DNA of 64,000 nucleotides from Morella rubra (Eukaryota > Streptophyta > Magnoliopsida > Fagales > Myricaceae), in NCBI GenBank assembly GCA_003952965.2, contig CM025853.1, forward strand, positions 32,267,311 through 32,331,310. Reading direction: 5' to 3'. Shown in pieces: positions 10,401 through 27,725 of the stretch. A model generated the notes under the pieces. It saw nothing but the letters and a program-made list of their open reading frames with translations. It did not search any database and was not told where the DNA came from. A program made the translations under genes and the position numbers. Positions within the stretch are counted from its first letter, which is position 1, and every line of letters begins with the position of its first letter.

Positions 10401-13400
10401 AATGGGTTGTGTGAATGGGCGAAACAATGACCATATATATAATAAGGGCGGAATTTTTATAAAGTAATTGTTCTCTTTTAAGAGCCGGACCATTCTTTAG
10501 GCTTTAGATGGAAGTATCATATATGTTTGGGCTCGATAGTTCAGATGCAACTCACAGTAAACCACTTTGCGTGCTTGGAAGGAAAACTGATCCCAGAAAA
10601 AAGACAAAAGAAAAAGAAAGTAGATGGAACTACTGACACATATATCGCTGGTCTCTGCCTCCCTCTCTATTACTTGACAGACCCCATCAAAGACGGGTCG
10701 TGTTTTATGCCTGTATGATAGCTACAGCTCCAATATCTGATTCTGCTCGTTCCTCTACTTTATTTAACGTACCTTCTTGTCCTTGTTTTTGCTTTCGTGT
10801 CTCCTGGGTTGGGCTTTTGGACATAATATAGGACCACCCAATTAGAGCGTTGGTGACAAAAGAAGAGCAGCAATATGCTAATTATATTGAAGTACGTTCG
10901 GGTAGCTAGCCGTGGCTGATCTACATAAAAACAGCGAATAATTCCTTCTTTTTCTTTTTCCTTTTCTTTTTCTTCACGTCTTTCTCACGGAAACACTCGT
11001 GATTCTCGTGGGTGGTGTAAAACCAAGTTGATGCGCATTACAAAATGAAAGCGCTGCGTTCACTTGAAAAAAAAAATGGTCAAGATTAGTTTCGAAATCT
11101 TAAGAAAGGCTCAGTTTCATCGGCTAAGATCAAAAATAAAAAATAAAAATTAGTCTGTTATTTTTTAAGTCCTTGGAAAATGGAGAGGCTCAGTTTCATT
11201 TGATAAGGACTTTTATAGAACTCATTATATTTATTTTGATCTTTTTCCACTTCACGTGAAATTTGAGTATCACAATCTTACAATTGCATTTTAACTTCCC
11301 TTAAAATCATTATAAGGCTTTGTTCCACCTAATAAGATTCTAATGTAGGACTTCACCTTTGTAAAACTCATATATATGCATAGAACTAGATAAACGCAAC
11401 TAATTATGAAGAAGATCCATAACCTTGACTTCTGAAAAGGGCTTTTGTGCTTCTTCTTTTTTTTTTTCTAGGCCAAGTCCCATTTTGTACTCGACTATGA
11501 ATTTCACTCCTATAGAATTGAAAGTTCCTTCTTCTTTTTTTAGTGGTTTCGTTTCATATCTCCAATTAACTTGGGAAAAAAGAAGCTGAAGATCAGAAGA
11601 CCCTAAAATGGCTTTGAAGCTTAATTATCAGGGAAAGAGTATTCCTAATATCCTCTCCATTTATACTCCTATCATCTCAAGATAAACTCTCTCTCTCTCT
11701 CTCTCTCTATAGATGAGCCCCATTACGTTGTAGGCTTTTATGAAACGAAAGTGGATCATTCGAAATTAGCAACCAGAAATGATCTTAGCTCTGGGCCTTG
11801 GCGTCCTACCATGAGTCCAAATCTGGTTTGCATTCCTGACTGAGATCAGTTTCATACCACTAACTTCCCACTGTGGAGATTCTCTAATATATATATATAT
11901 ATATATTATTGTCCAATTTTGACTATACAAACTATTAAAAGGGTTGTGATTCTCCTGAGAATTCTGACCCACCCCTTTTACCCATCTCTCGTTTCTACGC
12001 ACTTCTCTCTTTTGGGCTTTCTGAGACTCCGACACGCAAACTTAGAAAATTTCTCTCTTGAGACACGAGTTGTTCTCTCTTAAATTTTGGTCCGATTGTA
12101 TTCTCTTGGGCCTCGGTTGGTTGTGTTCTATTCCCTTGGGCCTTGGCATCGATCTATTTCAAAATGTCTAAATCTTTTTTTCTTTCCCAACTTTTCAAAG
12201 ATTTACGGATTAGCCTTCCTCAAAAATTTGTTAACAGACCTCTACAAATACACACGGAGAGATAGAGAGAGAGGAATTGAGACAATTGGAAGGGACTGTA
12301 AAAGAGGCAGACAAGAAGGTAAATATAAAATTTGGCACTCAAATGAGGCTGATCTTGATACTTTAGTTTAATACATTTGAGTTGCTTTGTTTTACAGTTT
12401 CAAGGCAATTGTCGTCTGTTACTTCAATTTGGTTCGCCTCATGTGCCCCACACATATGTGGGGACACCTATGCCATTGGGATCCTCGATAGTACATGTTC
12501 TGTTGTAATTGGCTCATCTTTAGTTACATAATTGCCCCTGCTTAGCTATCAGTCAATTAACTAGGTTTTACAACCTAACTAGATTAATTTCGAGACATGT
12601 ACAAACTTTCCGTCTTATATAAATCAGATAATTAACAAGTTAAAAATCTCAAGATTGGCCCGTAAAAGTTAGTAATACTATAAAATTTTAAACTCAGAGA
12701 TCTTAAAATAAGGAAAATATTAAAATCTAAATTTTAACTACCAAGCCAACACTTTTAATTTACTGCTCACTTTTACCTGCGCCTGTCTGAGCCAGTTATA
12801 TTATTGTAATAGAGAGTAATAAACAATCAACACGTGCCATCAGTTCATCTTAGAGACCACAAATGACATTTGTGTCCGCAATCAGAAACGCTCTGCACAG
12901 CGCATTCCCAAAGTTTCCCAGAACTTTTCTCTCATCATTATTACTGGTGCAGAGCAAACCCAGATGTTGACCAGTCAACCTGTCATGACTATTGGTTGTG
13001 GGCCTGCCATCAGGCCTGACCGGTCCAACACGGCAGTGTCCAATCCCCCAGTTAAGAATATAGACAGCACTTATTACAACCGGCAAACGACATCGTTTCA
13101 TTAAAGTCGTCAGGACGCTGCAGTAACCCCTCTACATTAGATGGACGTTATAACTTTGAGGCAAGAGGGAATCAAATCACATGGTTCTTGTGGTACGGGA
13201 CAAACTAAAAAGTTTCCGTTTCCAAAATTGATTGATGGACAACTTTCTGAATCTCACTGGAAGAAACAAAACAAGAAAATCTACTAAATAATCCCTCTAT
13301 ATATTTCCTCACTTCCTTCTCTCTCATTTGAAATGGAAGCTACAACAAAAGAGCTGTATTTTCTAAAGACCAACAGCATAGTGTTCCTCCTTGACAACCA

Positions 13401-13646
13401 ACTCCTCCACCCAGAAATATATGTGGCCGCTCGAGAATTTCTGATTATACACAGCAAGCAACTTTTTTCTCATGCTAGAAGCATGACACCACCCAAATTC
13501 CTTTCCACCTTGATTAATTTATTCCAAACTCTCTCTCTCTCTCTCTCTCTCTTCCCCTGCAACTTAGGGGCCCCTCCAAAACCACACCAAAACTCCCATT
13601 CAACCAAACTGATTGGACTTGAGTGTGAAGGAGAAAAATTCACATC
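10401..13646. other. Intergenic between DUF4220 gene and cyclin gene
   Basis: No credible gene. It contains the promoter region of the DUF4220 gene at its left end, a (TC)n run near 11688-11708, an (AT)n run near 11887-11906 and a (CT)n run near 13530-13550. The phrase GGCTCAGTTTCAT recurs near 11107 and 11187. A short hairpin CCCCACA-CATA-TGTGGGG lies near 12447. The end near the cyclin stop codon is likely 3' UTR of that gene. Confidence 0.5.
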
Positions 13647-15752
13647 TCATGACTTGAAGTCCGCTTCAGATGGTCTTGCCTGGTTTCTTGCTCTTAAATC
13701 AGGACAGACTGGACTATTATGTAAAGAATTTGCACATGAACCAACTGTTAATTCATCACTTTTATAGGTCAAGCATGAAGCATCTAAAACCCCAACGGGG
13801 CTTTGGGGTACAGATGGAGCTAAGGCACTTGCCACATTAGCAGACCCACTAATCAACGATAAATCTTTGATCAGTTCAATACACTTCAACACTCTTCCCT
13901 GCAGATCACACAGAAAGAAAAACTAAATTTCATATAAGCTCATCAAGTTGGAAAAAAGATAAAAAGGAAAAAACTTTTTAGCAAAAGCAGATCTGTCCTG
14001 TCCTGGGTTTCTTTCTGTGGGCACCACAGACTTTACCTTTTCGACATGTATGAAACAAGTGATGGCCTTATCAATGTCCAGTGCTTGCATTTGCCTTGAA
14101 ACACAAATTGCCACTGCTGCAGCAATTTCAGAAGGCCTGAATTCCAAGAAGTCAATACCTGCATTCAATTCCCACCCAGCACTGCATCAATACCATTAAT
14201 CCTCCAGAACATCCAGATATAAATATGGTAAACACTGTCAGGAACAGACCTTTGATTGTACTTAATATGAGTTGCACTGATCGAGAGATGAACAACAACG
14301 TTGAGGATTGATGAACATTGATAATCTTGCCGAGGAAGTAATCAATGAAGGAGCAAGGGGTAAAAGCTAGCATTCTCCACCCCAATGTGCTCAGCACCAG
14401 AAGCTCCATTCTCTGTATAGTTTTAGCTTCAAACACAAACTTGGGTTCTCCCACCTGCCACGAACGCATATTCAAAAGGGGATCGAATGAGCAGGGGCAA
14501 TCACACCAGCAACAAGCCCTTCTTTCGCTCAAGAAAAAAAAAAGAAGAACATGTCAAATTGCTAATCCAACAGTTTCAATTAGTTTCATACCTGTAAATC
14601 TACTGACTGAGGCACTTTCGTCTCCTCCATTTTGGCTGCTAGTGACAAACAAGCTACAGCTAACAACTGCACACACCAACTTTTACCTCTCTATACAACC
14701 GGGAAAAATGACAAACACATATCAGGGATAGAGACAATCGATAAGTTAAGACAATAACGAGAATAAAATAAAATAAAAAAGACGCATACTTCGTTCCAAT
14801 ATCTGAACTTACTGGAAATTGATATATTGATAGGAAGCGATCCAAGTAGTTCATAGATAGGCAAACACTTGATGGTCCAAAACTGTAATGGGTATGAGCC
14901 TGTTTATCGCAATACACCAAACTCTGTCATTAAGAAAAACCTTCCAACAATCAAGAAAGAGACTTTCATGATCAAATTTTTAATCAGAAACCAAGTAAAC
15001 ACAAAGCCATTATGCATTAAAAAGAATAACATCAAAAGGAGTATTCAGTCCGACGAGTTACAAAAAAAAAACTGTTAAGGAGTATTCAGTCCGACGAGTA
15101 ATCCATCAAAAGTTTAGAGCATAATGAAACAAAGTAAAGCACAGAAAATCCCTTTCTTGAATGAAAATGAAGATGCATGAATCATATCAGCACCAAACAG
15201 AATATTTTTACAATGTCCAAAAAATTAAGCAGGCACAAGCCATAACAGTGTCTTTGAAAACCAAAACCCAGTTGCAAAAACAGAACTAAAGTGAACAATA
15301 AAAAGCTAGAAAATAGATAAACACTACAAGCGAATCGGACCCAATGCGAGTTAAAACAGTACACGGCGGATCAAAAAAGCAAAACACAACACCTTACGAG
15401 AAAAACAAATTAGACCAACCTTCCAAATCCAATCGAGAGCCTCTCTCCTAACACTCAAGTCCAAGTCCCCACTGCGCAATCTCGTGAGGTAATCATCTAG
15501 GGGCAAATGCTCTCTCTCCCTCTCAACCATTTCCCTGACTCTCTCCTCGCTTTGCAGCGGAAAACCCATCATGGATTCGGATCTAATTACATCAAAACTC
15601 GAGTCTTGATTGTGCGTACGACTGTTTTTGTGATTCCACGAGGGGGAAATCTCAAACATATCAGTGGCATTGCAATCAAAGCCATCGAAACAAGTATTGC
15701 TGTTTTCTGAGCATAGAAGGCTTGAGGTGACACAATCAAAACTTTCTGCCAT
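13647..15752 (-). CDS. D-type cyclin, CYCD2/CYCD4 group
   Basis: Six exons on minus: 15752-15420, 14899-14813, 14690-14592, 14454-14250, 14158-14037 and 13898-13647, totalling 1098 bp (365 aa). All introns are GT-AG and phases match. Start [11 protein letters not shown] was preferred over upstream in-frame codons because it fits the family. The retinoblastoma-binding LxCxE motif is LLCSE at residues 12-16. The cyclin box follows ([17 protein letters not shown], then [34 protein letters not shown]). The C-terminal cyclin fold is visible as [20 protein letters not shown] and [19 protein letters not shown] cyclins activate CDKA to phosphorylate retinoblastoma-related protein at the G1/S step. 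Whether it is CYCD2 or CYCD4 needs a tree. The gene is full length and looks functional. Confidence 0.93.
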
Positions 15753-17499
15753 TGAAAGGACCTCAAAAACCTCTGAAAACCCCAAGAAAAATCTCATCAA
15801 AGGAGAGGTCAAAAAGGATAATTTCAAAGACAGTGGCTTGCAAGGATGAGCATTGTTTTATCTTCACAGGAAACCCAAAATAAGAGATAGTATAGCCAGA
15901 GAGAGACCAAGTGGATGTAAAAGGGAGAGTGGGAGGGGATGGGTTTAAGAAGAGTGGCAATGAGAGGAGCTTTATGTAGGAAATGAACGTTTGCTTTTAG
16001 GGTAAGCGAGACAGTGGCGGAGAGAAGGCTGTGGATTCGTAGGCCAGAACATAAAAAAGGAAAAGATGGCGAAAATCTTAGGTGAATATTGGAATAAAAA
16101 ACGATTGATAAATTAAATAACTTTTAAAACTTTAAAATATATCCCCTAAATTTATAGTATGGTAAATCAAGATTTTTTAAAAAAATTAAGGTGAATTAGA
16201 ATTTTATTGAAATTTAAGAGAAAGTAGTGAAAAAGTAAAAATTTATAGGAGTTTATAAAAATATTGAAGAGTGAGACGATTTTAGTAAATTTTTTATATT
16301 TGTTATAATAAAAATAATTTGAAGGACAAAATAATTATTTAAAAGTTATTTAACTTGACCAAAATTTAGAGTTAATTATATTTACAAATTAAAACTTTGG
16401 TCGGTCACATTCCAAAGTTTATAGAGTGACTAAAGTATCGTGAATTTTAAACGCCAATTTGATAAATTTTAAAATTTATGAAATTATTTGATTTTAATTT
16501 AAAGACAGTAATGAATTTATAAGAACAAAAAAAAAAAAAACATGGATTTAGGATAACTCTAAGAGTCTAAATAACAACATGTCACTTATTTGAGATTAGA
16601 AGTTGGGTTGGATCGTGGAGTCATGAAAGAGAAAAATAATAAAATCTTTCTTTTATTCGACATATGAAGGAAGGAGTATTTATTTTATATATAAATTAGT
16701 AAAAAAAAAAAGAGCTTAGCAATGTATTTATATGAGCACCGTCAGTTTTTCATGATGATTACAAGAGCTAATGATCCCCGAAACTTGCAATATCCCCTCC
16801 AAAAACTATACTCATAAAGAAATAATTAATTGGATTCCAATGCAAAACGGACGCTTTAGAATAGAATCGTGAAATTGCTGAGAAAAGTCAGTGGGTGAAG
16901 GTTATGAGGATTGAGGAGCTTGCCTGGGTGGTGATTTTTAGGCACATAATTATAGCATGAATTATGATTCTGCTAATTTGCATAGCGTACACAGATTTAC
17001 CATTATGCCCTTACTACTTTATTTTCGAGGGGTAGGCCACTGGTCAAACTTTTGAGCACCACTGTTCACTTTGGTAAATGTACCCGGACAGAACTAGAAT
17101 CACGTGGAGTGGAGTATCATTTTTAAGTATCCTGTTAAGAAGGAGATTTCAAAGGATGCAATGCATGTTAAGTTGAGTTCAGATTATAAAATCAACTCCT
17201 CTTGGGTCTCTTCTTTCTGTGAATCCAATCTAATATTATTACACTTCTGTTTAGGTTTAAGTAATAAAATATTACCAGGGGAATTGGCTACACTGGTAGC
17301 CACTTCTAATCTTTTTCTTAGAAAAAAAATATATATATCCACGACTAGAAAAATAGATCCAAATTTAAGCCTCGAAAAATGTTTTGGCTAATCTTGGTTT
17401 TGTTTTCTTTTGTTTAGGGATGATTTCAAGGAAGGGTTAAGAAGGTCTAAGTTTTTTTTTCTTTTTTCGGAAGATCATTTTTGATTCCTAAACTATGGT
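15753..17499. other. Upstream region of cyclin gene, no other gene
   Basis: The first few hundred bases are the likely 5' UTR and promoter of the minus-strand cyclin. Further right the DNA is very AT-rich. An inverted word TTAAATAACTTTTAAA near 16113 and its complement near 16337 may be the remains of a foldback element, but its ends could not be fixed. Confidence 0.5.
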
Positions 17500-17691
17500 G
17501 GTGTTTGATTGTAGAAATTTTCATTCTAATAAAATAACTTCTTAAAATTCTCTCTCTTTCCATCAAATCATCATTTTTCACTCCAAATAAATATAAAAAA
17601 TTAATTTCAATAATCTTTTTCTTCATTTTTTCACCAACTCCAATACTCCAAAATTTTCAATATTCTAAAATTTTTACAGCCGAACAACACC
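17500..17691. mobile_element. Short MITE-like foldback
   Basis: The left end reads GGTGTTTGATTGTAGAAATTTT inward and the right end, read on the complement, GGTGTTGTTCGGCTGTAAAAA. The interior is AT-rich and non-coding, about 190 bp in total. These ends match each other imperfectly and resemble common plant MITE termini. No clear target-site duplication was found, so the assignment is tentative. Confidence 0.5.
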
Positions 17692-20600
17692 TAATAGAGT
17701 TAATGTTATTTTAAAGTCTAAATTATCAATTTTATCATACTAATTTCTTAAAATATTAAAATTTACCAATCTATGCCCTTTTTGATTGTTCGTCAATACT
17801 ATGCCACGTGATCCACTTTCTACACATTAACTATAATATTTTACAATGGAATAAATTTTAAAATTAGGAGCTCAATATAATGAAATTGATATTTTAAATA
17901 CTAAAATGATATTTAGCAAATAATTTTACGGCGAAAACTGAATATCTCTCTTCTTTCTTTTTTTTTTTTTAAGTGAAAAGCTGGGACGTTAAAAGAATGA
18001 CCCATTGATAAAAGAGCTGTCATTTTCCTCTTTAGAGAGAGCGTGTGTTTCCAGCTCTCTCGTCACATGACCAAAACCAAGCCGATTCTGGCCATCATCA
18101 TCATGGTTCTTGACTTTGCATACTCTCACTGGTCGCTGCATGTGTATAATCTTCTGTCGACGAGTATTGTGAAAACAAAAAGGCCATTATTTTTTTGGGT
18201 AAATACCAAAGAGGTATTTGTTGTATATAGGAAATACTACGTACCCAGAAAAATAACTTCAAAAGGCTTTTCTGCCTAAGTATATAATTGTGTCATGAAG
18301 GAAAACTAATGAGTGAAACACTAGTCCACCCATAGAACTGCATATATATGCATTATACCAGTTAATCAAATTTCTCTGTAAATAAATGGGCAACATATAG
18401 CAAAACTAATTCGTACTACTTAAGAACGACAAAAGAAAAGTATCTCGGGATGGATAATAAATTCATTCAGGTCCAAGTAACTTTGAGCTCTGCTTGAACA
18501 TAAAGTTACAGGAAGCAGGGAAAGTAGTGAAACGCAGACATGGACATCCCCACTAGGGATGCTTAATCCTGCATTTCGTGAAGGACTTGTTCATATTGAG
18601 ATCTAAAAGCAGCATGCTTTTTCTCTTTACCAAGACTTTTAATTAGCAAACACAAATTTCTAACCCTTTTGCTTCTCCTAGAGATGCTCTCTCTTTCTGA
18701 TTTGAGACTATATACCTTTCCACCACCTCTTTGATGGTGGGTTTGCTCCCAAAAAATTCTCGTAAGACCCAAATATGATGTACTTTAACCCACACGTCCC
18801 AAATCACGTGTTTTAGAAATTCTAATCGCAGCCTTACTTTCTCACTTTGTTTCGCAGCTTCATACCCATTGGCAAAGGCACTCTCGGACCTGCATGGCAT
18901 GGTGGTCCAAAGACATTCTTTTTAATCTTTTGTGTTTGAGATTCGAGCTCTCGAGAATGGTTCCTCAGTCCTCTCACACGCCCTCCATTCTCTCTCTCTC
19001 TCTCTGATCTTCTTGCAGTGTTCCGCTATCAAAAGCATCCAGCACATAGCCCTCGCCTATGCGACTCCACGATAACCGCTGCTCACTGATATAAATATTG
19101 GTGAATGTGTACACAAGTCTCTCTCTCTCGCTGCCACCCTCTCTTGGGTTTACAGTGGTCCATTTGTCTCCCTCTTGCAGTGCCACTTGAGAATTATAAA
19201 TTCCTGTACACGAGTTTGCATTGGGTGCGGACGACAACAGGCACATTGGCAATGTCACGGATTACCAAGCAATATAGCCTTTTGCCATTTCAGGAAGTTT
19301 CAGAACGAAAATTTTACCAACTCCTCAACCCAACCACATAGAAAACTAAAAATAGACATGTTTTAACAATAAACCTTGGTGGTTCACGTTGAAGGAACAT
19401 AATTTTCCCTCGACCTTGTTTGAATCTTAGATGGCAGATGTTACAAGGTATGCTCAGAGCTTTCCAAGTAGAACCATAGGTTAGAGGTCAACATAGTGGC
19501 CACCGAAGGTAGAATATGCAGAGTAACATTTTCTGTGTAGCCTTGTTATTTGATTTCCCCTCGTAATTTATCCAGTGATGTCCTTGTCTTTTCCGAAATC
19601 TGTGCGAGAATCAGACAGAGCCAAGTAAAAAGAAAACCACAGGAAGTTTTTAACAAGTGAAACTGGATGGTCCAAACATGGTTGCTTTCAACAGGGGAAT
19701 ATCGAATTGGACTATAGCTAGCAGGAGCTAACGGTCAGCCAGTTGATTGAGCTAAGTGTCGGTGAAAGACTTCTTTAACTTTTAGCTGGCTTTAATAACA
19801 ATGATTAAGCTGGTTTCCCCAAGCCTGTTTAGTGTCTTTACCTGCTTGATGTATTGAGTTGTTTGTGATGTGCTGGGCCTTGACAGCAAACTGCATATAG
19901 CAGGTAAGAGTACTCTGTACTTATTGGTAGACCTTGTAACACTTCGAAATCAGAATCTTTCACCATTTAACATCACTGATCAATGTAGACAGCATATGCA
20001 TTCTTGATAATTGAGCTGCTTCAAGTTCCTAGTGAAAATTATAAAGGGCCAGCCTTGCTAGCTGTTTGCCTTTCAAAGCTACACCACTGCCTCGAAAGGG
20101 AAGTTTTCTTGCAGAAACAAATATAACAACGTGATTGATTAAGTAATGTCGTTAAGTTATGTAATTAGTCAAATAATAAGACGAAATGTCAACCACCACC
20201 TCAGACTAAGTGGCCCGGCTGCAACTCTAGGCTGCACCCTAGTGCATAGCAGTCCTTTCAAGATCTAGCAAATTTCTGGGGGACCCAAAAACAAAATCCT
20301 GCTAACCCAATTTGAATTATAATGTGAAAAAAAGGAACCATCTTACACAAGTTTAACTCCTAGCATACAGAGAACTTTTTCTTTCTAGGCCAATAATTTG
20401 CGTTTATATTAATTGGAGTTAGCACACAGAGAAGTTGCTTTACAATGAGCGTTGCTCCCTTGGTTTTTAAAGACCCATTGAGAGGATGAGACTGAGACGT
20501 ACATGAATAACAAGATTACAAGAACGAAGATCTGTACAGGGCTATCCCTGTGAAATGTGGCCTTTGCAGGAAGGGCATTTGCCAAATTCTAGATAATCCA

Positions 20601-21473
20601 GGACTCAAATTTCCCAGCAAAACTGGTCCCTCGTATATTCCTCTACAGAAAACGTGCATGCAGAAACATTGCTTACGAAAGACACCAAAAGCGACGCTAT
20701 GCTCCAAGCATTTGTGCCGATTTTTCAGAAAAAGAAAAAGGAAATCTACAGTATGCTCTAGAAGCAACTTCAAAAGAGTGGAGTTGTTCGTCAGGTCCCT
20801 TTATTTTATTTTTTTGGGGGGGGGGGGGGTAATTGTTTGTCAGGTACCTTCACACTTCAAAATGCCCGATGATCAATTGCACTAATTGGCGAGGTCTTGA
20901 ACCTTAGAAGTAATTTCAACTAAGTGATGATAAATGCAAGCCGGGGAGGGAAAAAGACCATCTTAAGTTATTATTATTATTTTTTTGTGTGTGTAAGATA
21001 CATCTTTTTACCCCTTTTTTCATACACTTGGAGGAAAGGGGAAAAGAAATCCGAGTAAGATACACCTGCTTCACGAGAAACTTGCTTCAAAATACAAAAT
21101 AGATCTCGAAATGTGTCTTACACTGATTGCCAAAGAAACATACTTTTTAACACTTCTCTACTGAGGACATTTAGTACAGGCAATAAAGAGAATATAAATG
21201 GGTATCAGAAGTAATCTTCCACAAGTTATATACACGCGTGAAGTTGGTACTACCGGAGACATTTGGTACCACTTAGAAAATAGAAGTAGCGCAAGTATAA
21301 TAAGAATCATCATGAGTCTGCGTAGGTCATAAAATAGGAAACAAAAAGGGTAAATAAAAAAAACATCATGACTACATGGTATGGTATTAGAATGTGTGAT
21401 CGAACATATGCAGATTACAGGTAAGTTATGACATTCAAGCCCACCTCCCTCAAGGAGCACTATGTTCCATTGC
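17692..21473. other. Intergenic, no gene seen
   Basis: Several short open frames occur on both strands, but none has a recognisable domain, coherent exon structure or paralog in the window. Simple repeats include a (TC)n run near 18990-19005 and a G run near 20816-20830. The right end is downstream of the 14-3-3 stop codon and is probably its 3' UTR. Confidence 0.5.
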
Positions 21474-26569
<5,096 letters not shown>

Positions 26570-27725
26570 TGGAGCAACTAGAGAGAAATCGAAAAAGTGA
26601 GAGAAAGAAACCGAGAGAATTTCAGTTTGAACAGGTTGGAAAGAGGGGTTATAGACGTGGTAGTATGGGTTGGTCTTGGATTTTTGCGAGACTGTAGGAG
26701 CAAAGAGTACTGTCGCGGGTAAGATTAACAAGGATTACTCGCTTATGAGAGAGAAAGAGTACGCAAATTCAGACTTATGTGGGGATGAGATAGGACATTG
26801 TTGTCCTTTCAGGTGTCTGTGACGTTGTCCTTTTCGGCTGCCATTGTGGTCACGGACTATGGATTGTGGCGGAGTGGCGGCGTGGGGATTTGATGGCGGC
26901 GAGTACAATGGTTCTCAGTGTACAAGCGCGTGTAAAGTAATGGCTTCAGTGGTCTGATTGGTCGATAATTATGAGAACGGGATAGAAGCTGAGATGGATG
27001 AGAGTCAGATTCCACTTGGACGGCCCGAGTCAAATTTCGGCGACGGTTGATTGGGCAACTTGTCCCATTTTTTTTAGACGAAGTTAAAAAGCCCCTAATG
27101 GCCCAGTAATGGACTGACGGGTGGAGGAGGTTTAGAGGTGCCCCGGAGCAAAAATAAATAAGTAAATAAATAACCTCAAGATGTGACCGAGTAAAAAAAA
27201 TGAACAAAAATAATCGTGGAAAGCAGCTAACACCTTTTGACTACTAATATAAGCAAATAAATAGAGAATGACCTGATAACGCTTCAGATGCCTTTTGCGT
27301 TTTGACTTAAAATAATGAATTCAAAGAAAAATGACCACCTGGCCATTTGTATAGAAAGAATATTTTTTTGTTTTTAAATTATTTTAAATATGATGTAAAT
27401 ATTTGTTTATACCAAGTTGAGTAAAGGTTTTCATCTAGAATGCAGCATGAGTTAACCCTCTGGATCTCCTTAATAATACTTATGGATCGGACCAGGCGTG
27501 TGTTCATAAGCTCACGTAAATTGATACCTGGCCAGATAAGGCCCGACGGCCCAAGGCTTAACAACCTTGCTACATGGCCCAAAAGAACAAGAGGTAGGAG
27601 AAAAGAGAAGCGAAACCCTAGCTGCGCCCTCTTTAAGAAGGGGGGCCAAGCCAGAGGAGTGCTTTGTACCAAACCAGACCTGAGTCCGCTCATTCCCAGA
27701 TCTAAGTGCACCCTTGCCTCCAGAT
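26570..27725. other. Shared upstream region of 14-3-3 and CURT1 genes
   Basis: The two flanking genes diverge from this 1.1 kb stretch, so it should hold both promoters. A pyrimidine-rich leader for the 14-3-3 gene lies directly right of its start. No further gene was recognised. Confidence 0.6.
27537..27620 (+). promoter_or_regulatory. Site II (GGCCCA) and telo-box cluster before the CURT1-like gene
   Basis: Two GGCCCA/TGGGCC-type site II elements (ACGGCCCAAGG and ATGGCCCAAAA) are followed by the telo-box AAACCCTA at 27613-27620, about 110-190 bp upstream of the start codon. This pairing is common in promoters of genes expressed in growing plant tissue. Function here is inferred only from the motifs. 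Confidence 0.5.

Noticed and set aside
12850..13101. Minus-strand frame of about 83 residues left of the cyclin gene
   Set aside because: No known motif and no extension by plausible exons. It lies beyond the likely 3' UTR of the cyclin and looks random.
16100..16380. Inverted words TTAAATAACTTTTAAA as a possible MITE
   Set aside because: Very AT-rich surroundings make such pairs likely by chance; no ends or target duplication could be defined.
20810..20832. Run of about 14-15 G as a possible G-quadruplex
   Set aside because: A simple homopolymer next to a T run, most likely slippage; nothing near it suggests function.
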